64,000 nt of DNA. Origin: Sergeia podlipaevii (lineage: Eukaryota; Euglenozoa; Kinetoplastea; Trypanosomatida; Trypanosomatidae). The notes under the pieces are model-generated. The model worked only from the letters and a program-made list of their open reading frames with translations. It was not told where the DNA came from and made no database searches. Shown one piece after another: positions 8,756-19,200 of the stretch. The first letter of the stretch is position 1. Every line of letters begins with the position of its first letter. The stretch is from the NCBI GenBank assembly GCA_030849805.1, contig JASANZ010002183.1, forward strand, positions 1 to 64,000. Reading direction: 5' to 3'. A program made the position numbers and the translations under genes.

Positions 8756-10690
8756 TGTGCTACCCCACTTTCTCCTTCCCTTCTGGACTATATATGTATT
8801 TCTACCTTCGCGTAAACACAGATCGCGATTTACTGGACGGTAACGAGAAAGAGAAGAGAGTTAAAAGAGGGGGGGGGGAGTTTGGAAACAATTGACATGC
8901 TTCATAGATCAGAAGTCAACAGTTTTTTTAAGGCAGCAAGAAAAGACAGTAAAAGAGTCAATGGCAAAAAAAAAACTAATGGTGTGGCACTTGTTTGTGC
9001 AATCATCATCAACTCTTCCCTCCGTCCTGTGCTGTTTGTAAAAAAAAAAAAAAAATATGCCCCTTTATTTGCGGAAAAATAAAGCAAAACGATGTTTTTT
9101 GTTTTTTTCCATTCGTACTTATACAAGTGCATTTCTTTTCTCAGAAATGGAAAGAGATATATATATATCTAGGGAATACACAAAGAGGGTTGCCCTTGAA
9201 GCGCGCGCATGAACCCAAATCGCACATACACCACCGTCACCACATCATAATCATTATAATAATAACTATAGGTAAAGTCTTATCCATATGTGAAGGGGAG
9301 GTCAATGACTAATCTGCGTTGAGCCCCTACCCTTGCCATATACACACACACACACGCACTCACGCTTCTCCTCCTCTTTTTAATCTAGTAAAAAAAAAAA
9401 AGCGAAAGAGTGCACAGACGGTGGAAGAAGGGAAGTGTAGAAAGATACCATAATTCGTTAACAACAAACACCGTCAATGGTGTGATGTTTCCCTCAGCTT
9501 TCTGGAAAGAGACAGAAAAAAAAAAGGGAAGGAAGGAGGTCATAACGTCAGAGTTACTACATCAGCTTTCACTTCCTCCTACATGTTCCTTTTTTCTCTT
9601 TTCGGCGAAACAAAACAAAAATATTGAAACGCTTTGCATTACAGCATCACTAGGTAGGTGGCCAAGATGCATTTTTGCTTCGCCAAAGCAGTAAAAATAA
9701 ACATGCGTGCTCGTTAAAAAAGGGGGGAAGCAAAAAAAAAAAAAATGATGCCAGAGCAGCATCAATATATATATATATATATATATATATCAAGATCCGC
9801 AATATATAAAGAATCCTCTTTGGCCAATATATGACAAAGTATTTTTCTCTCCTACTCCATTTGAGTTTCTTAAGCGAGTTGAATTTCATGCTCTTCAAAA
9901 AAAAAAAACATAAAAGATGTGATAGAGCTGAAGCGCACTAACGTATATGCGATCACCTCTACCCTTCATAAAACTCTCAAAAAAGAAACACAAGTAGTGG
10001 GAAGAAGCGGTAAATATCTCTGTGTCACGGAAACAACAAAAAAGCATAGCAACAACAACAACAACAACAAGAATCAATAACAGTGTACAATCATTTTTTA
10101 TTCTTTAAAGGCTTCGTTGTAGCAAAATTCTTTTTCGATTCTACTACAATTTCACTTTTTCTTCCTTTCTCTCCTTCTGGCTTTTCGTCACTATGCAATA
10201 CGAGTGAAAAGCGACAAAAAAATTGGTACTACAGTCGTGTTTTAAACTCCACTGCAAAACGGACAGCAGTGACAAAAGAAAGGGGAAGATAAACATCTTC
10301 AGCCATCGATTCTACCGTATATATGTATATATAGCCAAAAGTGCATGCATATATGCAAAGATACATCCATACACAAACATAAGCATTGTGTATAGAAATA
10401 GACACAAAGATATTTATGGACTAAAGCGAAAAAAAAAGTTATATAGCAGGCATATATATATATGCTCATTGAACAACATACGAGCTTTTTAATCAAAGCT
10501 GAAAACTTGGCCAACAGATAATAATAATAACAATAATAGTAAGCAACAAACAACATGCAATAGCAACACCTCTACAAATTATATTTCATATTCTTTTTTT
10601 CTCTCTTTCCGTCGTCTGTCTTCTCTCTTCCTTTCTATGTATGCACATGAATGTAGCATTGTGTGCATATCAAGTAAACCAAAATAACAT
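8756..10690. other. 1.9-kb gene-free spacer
   Basis: No gene is supported on either strand. It contains a G-run near 8870, A-runs at 9041-9055 and 9390-9402, a CA repeat near 9345-9358, an (AT)13 microsatellite at 9765-9790 and a CAA-triplet run at 10050-10070. Most of it is presumably 3' UTR of ALG2's upstream neighbour. Confidence 0.45.
9765..9790. repeat. (AT)13 microsatellite
   Basis: Uninterrupted AT dinucleotides read directly. The tract lies in a spacer. Confidence 0.9.
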
Positions 10691-13105
10691 TTACCAGAAT
10701 CCCCCAGGGCCGGCACGCGTGCGCGTTTGACCGCGGAAGTAGTCGTTGGAGCTATATGTGCTGGCAAAACCAAAGCCCCCGCCGCCGCCACCACGCTTAA
10801 GACGCTGCTCGCGGTCAAACTTCAGATCATACGCACGGCGCTTCTCGGGGTCTGTTAAAGTCCCATACGCCTCATTAATCACCTTGAACTTGTGCTCAGC
10901 ACGCTCCTTCTCTATTTCGTCCAGGCCGACGCACTTGTCAGGATGCCACCGCAGCGACAGCTCACGAAACTTCAGCTTGATGTCCCGATCTGTCGACGTC
11001 CGCGTCACGCCTAGCTGATAGTAAAAGTCCTTCTCTTTCTCGGCCTCCTTGGCCAGCGCGTTCTCGGAATCCCGCAGCTCCTTGGCAAGTTCACTATCAT
11101 GTGGATCAAATTCAAGAGCCTTGCGGAAGTCCTTTACAGCGCTAAAATTGTCTGACAAACTGTAATGGCATCGACCGCGGCGCGCATAAGCCTTGAAGAA
11201 GTCTGGATCAATGCTAAGCGCCTTGGTGCAGTCCTCGATGCCCTCGCGATACCGCGCAAGCTCCTTGTTTGCCGCCGCACGGTTGCAGTAAAGAATACGT
11301 AATATTTGATCGTTGTTCGTAGCCTTTTCAATCGCGTTGGCGTAGTGCGCCACCGCCTCGGCAAAATTCTTCCGTGCAAAGTTGCTGTTTCCCTTCTGCT
11401 TGCCTTCGTCCACGACATCGATTAGCTGAAGCAGCTTCTCGCATTCCTCGTCAAAGCAGGCAGCGTCGCGGATGTACTGTCGTGCACGTTCAAAGTACTC
11501 AAAACCGGAGAGATACAGACACTCTGACATTATGCGGCACGCCTTGGGAGGGCGGTGCGAGGTGGAAAGAGCTTCGAGTGTTTCCACTGCGCGGAGGTAG
11601 TGCTTCTGCTGCATCAGCGACTCCGCAAAGCGTATGCGAAAGTGAACGTTATCACTGAACTGAGCTACAAGTATGCGGTAGCACTCATCTCCCTCTGACG
11701 TGCCAAACTTCTTCTCAGCTTTATTGAAATACTCAAGGCTGTCCTTGTACTTGGCTCGGTTACTTCGTGCGGTATTACTTACCTTATCGGCAGGGATCAT
11801 GTCCAAAATAGAAACCGCGCGATCAAGATCGCCCATTGTCGCCGCCGCCTTGGCAGCGCGCTCAATCATAGAAATGCTAGAGGGATCGATTTGAACCACT
11901 TTCAAACAGTCGTCAACGCACTCACGAAAGCGTTGCGTCATGAACTGTGCCGCGCTGCGGTTTCCGTAGAGCATTTTCAAGCTCGTCAGGCAGTCCATAG
12001 GCTGCATCTGTATCGCCTTGCTGTACAGCTCCACTGCGGCTGTGTACTCGCCATTTTCGTATTTGGCGTCTGCAGAGACCTTCAGCTGGCGACTCGTGAC
12101 CACGCCAGGTGTCTTGCGTCCCTTGCGCAGCACCTCAAACGCCTTGTTCTCCGCCGCCTCAATCTGATGCCGCTCGCTCAGCTCTGCCTTATCCAGCTGC
12201 TCTAGCAAGAGGGCCGCATCGCGTGGCGCTCCAGATGCGTCACTCCCGTCACGTTGCTTTCCGGTAGGGCTAGTAATGCCACTGGCAGACGAGCTGGTGG
12301 GAAAGTTGCGCTTGACGTGCACCTTCCGTCGTCCCATGATTGAGTCATCCACACTAGATACCGTAGTGGTAGCGGCTGCAGAAGTAGTAGTAGTAGTAGT
12401 AGTAACAGTGGTAGTAGGCATGACCTTCCCACTGCCGACAGGAGTCGCACCACGGCCTGAACACCGCATCACCTCCTCGATAAGAGCATTAAGACACGGC
12501 GGAAGCTCCTGCACAGTTGCGGAGTTCGCACCGGCGCCACGAACTGCGGTAGCGACGGTACTGCTACACGTCCGGCATGCAAGATGAGGCCCTGGAAGCA
12601 CCTGGACGACATCTGTGGATATCTTCCCACAGTTGCTGCAGGGCAAGAAGGTCTGAGCAAGCTTGCTAGCCCACTCTTTCGCAGGAGTAATACTCGTAGT
12701 AAACGTCTTGGGAGAGCTGGATCGATTTGGTATGCCTGAGGTGCCCACCGTTATTTGCTGTGGTGTTGGCTGCTGATGTAAGGGGCGACCCTTCGACTGC
12801 AACGTGTGCACAGGAAACCTATTCTCACTTTCCGCATCAATGTGCACGTTGGGTGTGAATTGCAGCTTCTCACGTGGTCCATCGTTTTTTTTCATGTAGC
12901 TCAAGCCTGCCGGCATTGCGGAACCTGGGGTGGCAGCATCGGTGCGCTTGGGCTTCTGGTTGATGTTCTCTATGGAAGAGTCAAGCAGGTTGGCCTTGCT
13001 GCTTTTCAGCGGCTCCACGGGACTCTTCGGTGTCTCGTTCGACATGTATGAAGATGAGTCCGAGGAGGATACCTGAGCGTTCTCCTCGGCTAATAGAGTA
13101 CTCAT
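10691..13105 (-). CDS. Zinc-ribbon/TPR/J-domain co-chaperone (DNAJC7/DNAJC3-like architecture)
   Basis: An 804-residue protein. A ~150-residue Ser/Pro-rich N-terminus leads to a four-cysteine zinc-ribbon-like element (C156, C159, C177, C180). Low-complexity sequence with a Thr run (231-241) follows. Two TPR groups are visible (about 340-410 and 565-680); the second has clear helices such as LYCNRAAANKELARY and KAYARRGRCHYSL. A C-terminal J-domain (692-763) carries HPD at 721-723 in LRWHPDK. A Gly-rich tail ends the protein. J-domains stimulate Hsp70 ATPase, and TPR-J proteins bind Hsp70/Hsp90 to pass clients between them, so a cytosolic co-chaperone role is likely. The zinc ribbon is not part of the usual DNAJC7 layout. 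The start at 13105 is the first ATG after a T10 tract at 13132-13141. Confidence 0.92.
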   Translation of the reverse strand: MSTLLAEENAQVSSSDSSSYMSNETPKSPVEPLKSSKANLLDSSIENINQKPKRTDAATPGSAMPAGLSYMKKNDGPREKLQFTPNVHIDAESENRFPVHTLQSKGRPLHQQPTPQQITVGTSGIPNRSSSPKTFTTSITPAKEWASKLAQTFLPCSNCGKISTDVVQVLPGPHLACRTCSSTVATAVRGAGANSATVQELPPCLNALIEEVMRCSGRGATPVGSGKVMPTTTVTTTTTTTSAAATTTVSSVDDSIMGRRKVHVKRNFPTSSSASGITSPTGKQRDGSDASGAPRDAALLLEQLDKAELSERHQIEAAENKAFEVLRKGRKTPGVVTSRQLKVSADAKYENGEYTAAVELYSKAIQMQPMDCLTSLKMLYGNRSAAQFMTQRFRECVDDCLKVVQIDPSSISMIERAAKAAATMGDLDRAVSILDMIPADKVSNTARSNRAKYKDSLEYFNKAEKKFGTSEGDECYRILVAQFSDNVHFRIRFAESLMQQKHYLRAVETLEALSTSHRPPKACRIMSECLYLSGFEYFERARQYIRDAACFDEECEKLLQLIDVVDEGKQKGNSNFARKNFAEAVAHYANAIEKATNNDQILRILYCNRAAANKELARYREGIEDCTKALSIDPDFFKAYARRGRCHYSLSDNFSAVKDFRKALEFDPHDSELAKELRDSENALAKEAEKEKDFYYQLGVTRTSTDRDIKLKFRELSLRWHPDKCVGLDEIEKERAEHKFKVINEAYGTLTDPEKRRAYDLKFDREQRLKRGGGGGGFGFASTYSSNDYFRGQTRTRAGPGGFW

Positions 13106-14715
13106 TATTTTATGTTTTTTTTTTCCTTACGAAAAAAAAAATGAATACTCGGGTTGTTGTTACCTTCTTTCTTCTCTTCTTTGCTATAAATAGTTTTTAT
13201 GATGAGAAGATGTGTAAATCAACAGTAGCAAACGAACAGAAAAAAAAGGTAGTGTGTATGATGCAATGCAAGCGCTCTCAAAAAAAACAAAAAAAACAGA
13301 TGTGCTTCTTTGTGACCGTACCCAGTCACAAGAATTGTATATAAAGGGGGGGGGGAAAGTGGGACGCAATCTATAGGAGCAAGTACCAAAATGACTGTTC
13401 CTCTTTCTTCCTATGCTATGCCGTTTTAGTGGCAAACACAAACTCACACACACACACAAAAAAAGGAAGAGCAATAGTTGCTGGGAAAAAAGGACCGAAA
13501 TAATATATTATTCTAACTGTGTTTCTTTTTTATGATAGAACAACAACAATAACAATAACAAAATGCTACCATGTCACAAAAAAGAAAAGAGAAAAGGATT
13601 TTTTTAAAAAAAAAAAGAAGAGTATTAAAGAGGAAAAAAAACGACAAATGTGTTGCACAGTTTGTGTTTGACACACCTCGGCCTACAGCCTCATATGCAT
13701 AGATATATGTTAGATAACAGAACAGTGTGAGAGAAAAAAGCAATGAAACAGCTCTTTACACGTTCTTATTTTTTCTTTTGAACACAAGAGGATATCACCA
13801 AAATTAGATATAAGGGAAGACAAGGAAAGTAGCTACCTACCTCGTAAGTGCAATTGCGTCAAGAGGGGAAGAGAGAATTTTTTTTTTTTTAAGCGGGGGA
13901 ACAGAACAGTATTGAATACATGCGCATGTTGAAAAGAGCAAACAAAACGTAACAACTAAATGTGTGATAAAGATGCACTTCACCAGATAATCATAACTCA
14001 AATATATATGTGTATATGGGGATCACAAAAGTAAAATGCAATAAGATGCGTCGGGGGAAAAAAGGCAGGAAAAAAAAATTATGAAGCAACCTAAACAACA
14101 TCGTTCAAAAGAGAGAGAAGCAAGTAAAGATGTATGTACTGTGAGGTGACCTATTTTTTTTGCTTTTCCTTTTCATTTTTTCGTGATGCATAATATACAT
14201 TAGCAATGATAATAGATACACACGTCAACTAGGCTTTAGTACACTTTTTTTTTGGTAATTTGCTCTCAGTAATACTGCTAATGTAAACACTTCTCTTCTT
14301 CTTTCTTTTCGTGGCAACGTTTGACCCTTCATCGGTTGCATCAGTAGATCATAATCTTTTTTAATCATTATATCCCCCGTCTTTCTATCCCTCACACATA
14401 CACACACATACAAAAATAAAAACAACCATGCATGCTGAAACGCCCCATAAAAAAAAAATGCCTCCAATTGTGACAACAACAACAACAACAATAACAAAGA
14501 ATGACGGCTTCATATCTTCTACCCAGAAGTTATATATATATATATATAACTATGTGGCATCCCAATACATATGAAAACAAAGGAACTACATAACAGGAGT
14601 CACACCCCTCTTTCTTTTCCTCTTTTTTTGACGCCATGCACTCTACCTTTTCCTTCCCTCTCCCGACCCCATTTAAAAAAAAAAACGAATTTCCGATCCT
14701 CCTCCATGGCGCGCG
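13106..14715. other. 1.6-kb gene-free spacer
   Basis: No gene is seen. A T10 tract on the coding strand (13132-13141) followed by AG at 13126-13127 is a candidate splice acceptor for the TPR-J gene. Other contents are A-runs near 13600, 13880 and 14455, a CA repeat near 13449-13459, and a perfect 24-bp AT palindrome at 14528-14551. Confidence 0.45.
14528..14551. repeat. Perfect 24-bp palindrome with AT core
   Basis: An (AT)n core is flanked by AGT on the left and ACT on the right, giving an exact palindrome. It could form a hairpin or cruciform. No function is known. Confidence 0.7.
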
Positions 14716-15279
14716 TCACTCACCCTTTATCGCTGATTGAAGCTTTTGAGCCTCTTGGCGCAGCCTCGCTGTCGATTTCTTTCCCTTGCACTCTTTACAC
14801 TTCCACCCATGCGACCGCGGCAGCATCCCCGGCACATTGAACCTGCCGCAGACAACACACAACTTTGGAAGCGTAGTCGGAGAATTTGAGGATGCACCAT
14901 CTCGACTGGAATTCGTTGAACGGTAACTCGTGGTGGTTGCCGTACCGAAGCTTCCCTGAAGATCTGTAGAGCACAGGTTCACCGCACGCTGCCCAACGGG
15001 GACCATAAATTCAATTGGAATAGACATGAACAGTGGGTAACGATAACCTGCACGAGACAGTGTATTCGGTCGGAACTGCAGCATCACCAGATTTTCTCCG
15101 GTATAACGCACCGCCACTCCCTCCAGCTTCCCCTCACATACCTGCTCCATCGCCTCACACCAGTAGCTGTCTGACAAGTGCCTGCGCAGTGAGTCGCTGG
15201 AAGCTAAGATCAGGTAAGACTCTCCTGGAGTCGCAAAGGAGGTGTTTCTCGGCGGCGGCCTCTCAATACGAAACGACAT
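14716..15279 (-). CDS. Small protein with C-terminal CxxC/CxxC zinc-binding element
   Basis: A 187-residue protein that I do not recognise. Residues 15-105 look like a compact mixed alpha/beta domain (SYLILASSDSLRRHL, GVAVRYTGENLVMLQF). A Ser/Thr-rich linker (about 110-138) follows. The C-terminus has CVVC (141-144), then CKEC (161-164), with basic residues after it, typical of a zinc finger or ribbon. A role in nucleic-acid or protein binding is possible but not shown. The start at 15279 follows a strong candidate splice acceptor at 15328-15329, and no other ATG lies between. Confidence 0.82.
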   Translation of the reverse strand: MSFRIERPPPRNTSFATPGESYLILASSDSLRRHLSDSYWCEAMEQVCEGKLEGVAVRYTGENLVMLQFRPNTLSRAGYRYPLFMSIPIEFMVPVGQRAVNLCSTDLQGSFGTATTTSYRSTNSSRDGASSNSPTTLPKLCVVCGRFNVPGMLPRSHGWKCKECKGKKSTARLRQEAQKLQSAIKGE

Positions 15280-15327
15280 TAGAAATGACTACTTTTTTTG
15301 GTTTATTAGTGACGGAGAAATGAGTAG

Positions 15328-15369
15328 CTAGAAAGAAAAGGGGAAAAAAAAGAAAAAAAAACACAGAAA
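15328..15369 (-). promoter_or_regulatory. Candidate trans-splice signal
   Basis: On the coding strand a ~39-nt tract of T and C (15331-15369) ends directly in CTAG, with AG at 15329-15328. The ATG at 15279 is 48 nt downstream. This is one of the clearest pyrimidine-tract/AG pairs in the window. Confidence 0.55.
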
Positions 15370-15552
15370 GGCTAATAGACGAAAAAGTGCGTATATGAGA
15401 GCGCAAGTTTCTTTTTGCTTTCTCTCTTTCTCTCTCCTCCCTCTCTCTGTCTGTGTGTGTGTCTATACGTAATTGTGTATTTGTGTGAACGTGTCCGTGA
15501 TGGGTCTTTGTTGTCTTTTTGCAAACCCTTTTTCTTTTTCCTTTTTGGAGCC

Positions 15553-15555
<3 letters not shown>

Positions 15556-15586
<31 letters not shown>
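15556..15586. repeat. (AT)n microsatellite, ~31 bp
   Basis: An uninterrupted AT dinucleotide run in spacer sequence. Confidence 0.9.
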
Positions 15587-15592
<6 letters not shown>

Positions 15593-16297
15593 CCAAAGAA
15601 AACCTGCACGAAAAATACTACACAAATCTACAAGATAAGAATACTAACAGATAAAATGACCAAGCGCAAAATACCAAAAAGAAAAAAATCGTCGCGGCTT
15701 TGGAAAAGAAAAAAAAAAGTGTGTACAATTTTTCACCTCGCTTTGCTTTATGTTCTCTGTTATATTATATTAGTTACAAAATATTTAAAAACAGTAAACA
15801 CGAAAACCCAAGTTAACCAAACGCAGACACACAAGAAAAGTATTTTAAGAATCAGTGATTTAAAAAAAACCTTTGAATACTCTTGCACAAGGTTGATCGA
15901 AAAGAAAAATGGATAACTGTGTCTATACCACCACTCTAAATGTATAGGAGGTAGATACTTTACTATGATGCTGATACGATAAAAAAAGGGGAAAAGGGGG
16001 GTGGAGGGAAACAATTTTCTGTTGCTGATTCAAATACAAAGCTAAATCATTTACACATTGTGTGCGCTAGTAGTGAGAGATTTCGTTTTTTACTTTGCAA
16101 AGCAGTAAAAGCAGAACACGGAGGGAAAAAACATACGGCAGGCTCCTTCCTTTCTGTTCGTGTGTGGTTTTAGGATTTTTATGTAGTTACCAAAAAAAAA
16201 GAGAAAAAATTACAAAAGACAAAATATTCGAATTAATAAAAAAGGGACTCAAATAATACAACATCCACACACACTCACATATATACACTCGAACCCA

Positions 16298-19200
16298 TTA
16301 CGTAGCAACAGCAGATACCGTTAATGATTCCATAAAATTCAACAGTGGCGCTGAAAAGTCAAAGGGCCGTACAAGATCCTGAGTCGATGACCAAAACTGT
16401 AGCGCGCTTCTCATAAACGTCTTCGGTGGCGCCGAATTGGGTGTGTCCGTCAACGTAGCAGCCATAACATAGACCATGTTCTTCACCGTTTCCTCCACCG
16501 CCTCACGCATTTGCGCTGCTTCATCCGCCAAACCAGCTGTGGAGGCTTCTTCTGGTGAGCTTGGGTACGCAGAGTACACCGCGTATAGTGTCCCAAGCAC
16601 CTTTCGCCACAGAGCCTGCAGTATCTCGGGTGCCTCGTCAAAGGCGGACGTGTACTGAAGTAGGGCCTTGGGCAAAAGGTTGATGACACGGCACTTGACC
16701 TCGATAGGGGCAATAGCAGACGAGGCTGCGCTCGCACATCCCGTTATCCCCACAGCGGCGCCATCCCGGCAACACGTGCAGAGACGGTCAACCAATGGGA
16801 ACAGCACCTCATCGTATACAGCGACGATAGCAGGGGCAGGGAACTCACGAATACCAGTGTCCAGAAGGGATCTCTGAAGGTTAAAGAGACCCTCTGTGCC
16901 ATCCCGCGCGGTCTGCGCGCAACACACAAGTGCGCAAAGACTCTTCAGTGAGAGTATCCACAACTTGTGCCAGTCAGCATCGCTGGAGGTAACCTGGCTA
17001 GCTCGGATGATGTTGCGGCTGCAGTAGCCAAGAATGTCGGCTGCGCTGCCATCCTCAAGGTGAGTGGGCGCCGCAATATTTAGCTGCACAGGAGCGCCGC
17101 CTACACATCCTGCTGGCTCAGCGTGGCGATGTCGTGACTCGCGAATAGCGCTCGTTGGCTGAGAGGAAAGGCACTGAGAGACTGGTGATATTGTATTCCC
17201 CCCATCTTGAGAGGCTTCTCGTGGGAGACATAGAGCTAGAGTCGCGTCGAGTATGCTCTCCGTGTGTGTCGCCACATCATACATGCAGTGCTTGGTGGTG
17301 TGGTAAACTATGGAACGTAGCTGCGGCACTGCATCGTTCTCGTATTCTTTTGGAGAAAGCCGTGTCACCACTGCAAATACAATCGACAGCAGGGTGTCAA
17401 CCTCGACAGACAGCGAAGCCGATGCCGCATATGCAGAAGCACCCGTAGAAACCGCATTGACCACTCTCTGGTTTTCCAGTCTCTGACAATGGCGAAGTAG
17501 CGCCTCATAGAGTGCAGCAGAGAGGATCGGGGCAATTGCGAGCGCAAAGGAACGCCCTCCCGGAGCACGCGTGATAAGAAGTGTGAGCGTCTGTTCCTGC
17601 AAAGAACGAAGAGCCCCGCTTGTGTGAGACACGCCGCTGTGTACAAGGCGCATAAGAAGACTGACCACTGCAGAGACCATGCGCTGTGCAACGGAGAGAT
17701 AATAATTGAACTCTCCAACGCTCAGCTCCGTGGACTGTTGTTGCTGGGAATCAACAAAGCGGTCTCGTCCCATGGTCGTTCGCTGTACAGACACTGGCTT
17801 CTCCAGCACCTTTAACGTCGGTATCAACTGCCTTTCCATACAGGAGAGAAGCATGCCCACTGTGCTGCTCATGCTGCTGTCATGGTGTTCATTACCCACA
17901 TCATGACCCTCACCACTACTGCTTCTGATGTTGGCCTCATTGGTGACGGGTGTGCACTCTGCGAGAGCCACCTCGGCCGCTACCGCACTCAGCACGTTTA
18001 TACCATACGATGCAAGGAAGCGTTCACGAAACGCTCTTGTCTGAAGAGCGTCCACTGCTGTGCACAACGCAGCCGCAAACCGTGCTGGAGCACCAGAATA
18101 ATTGCCGCTGTTCGCTGTATCCTGAGGTGTTCCCTGTGCGTGTGCCCAGAGACGATGATAGCGGGTGAGAGAGGCACCAAGAGAAGCCAGCAGCACGCGC
18201 GCGTCAGGGATGCATTCCTGCAATCGAGCATGCTGCACGAGCCGCTCTGCGCGTTGTGCCTTATCCTCCTGGGCTGCGTTGATAGCGCCGTTTCCACTAC
18301 CGAACAGCGAAGAAAACCACCCACCACCGCCTGAACTCCTGGCAGTCGCCGCAGCAGCTATGGTGCCATCAGGCCTGAGGTCGCCAGAGGACACAAAAAC
18401 AATACCAGGATCTTCGCACATCAGACCCGACACACATGCATTGGACGACGACAACGACGCTTCTTCAGTGGTGGTTGGCTTGCTCGCAACCATCCCAAGC
18501 ACATAGAGCTGAACAAGCAGATGCGAGAGCGGCTGCCAACTGTCTGACAAACAGCAGGTGACATCCACTGCAGATTTGTGTTCTCCACTGAGTCTTAGCA
18601 AAACAGAGAAGACCTCCTTCAATGTGAGCAGGGTTGGTAAACTTGTGTACACCATAGTGGCCACCTCATCAGCGACCGCAAATCCATCTTCAGCACCGCT
18701 GTGAGTCACGTTAATAAAAGAAAGACGAAAAAGAAGCTGGAGCACGCACTGGTCGCATACCTCCCACAATCCCAAGTCGCACGCTGCTTGTGCAAGACAG
18801 CCCACACCGGCCAATCCGGTCTCTAACGCAGCGAGCTCCATGGGGACTTTTCGGCGCACATCCTCGAGTGCATCACTTAGCGGTGATACGGAGGCAAGAG
18901 TCGAGGCAGAGCCACGCACACCTACGCGTGCAACAAAATCTGCTGCGTGATTGATCATACCACCAAAGACATCCAAGCACCGAGTCCACATTGCGCGGCA
19001 CACAAAACCTTCCACGACTTCCAGGGTCACATCTGCATCTGTCCTGCTGGTGCAGGCATGGTCAACTCCAGCGCCAAGCGTGAGATGGCTAAGCGTGTGG
19101 CTGTCCACGGACTCAATGCCGAGCGGTTCCATCGCCCAGTTCATTTCCAAGTTCCACGTAACATCATTGGAGAACCCGCGATTCATCATCTCCGCCATGA

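Larger units (their letters stand above)
15280..16297. other. 1.0-kb spacer
   Basis: No gene is supported. The left end holds the splice signals of the zinc-element gene. An (AT)n tract lies at 15556-15586 and a CT/GT-rich stretch (plus strand) at 15418-15465. A plus-strand frame of 147 codons at 15473-15916 translates the AT repeat and Lys-rich spacer and is not believed. Confidence 0.45.

Noticed and set aside
15473..15916. 147-codon plus-strand frame
   Set aside because: It crosses an (AT)n microsatellite and is Lys/Ile-rich spacer; it would also be the only plus-strand gene.
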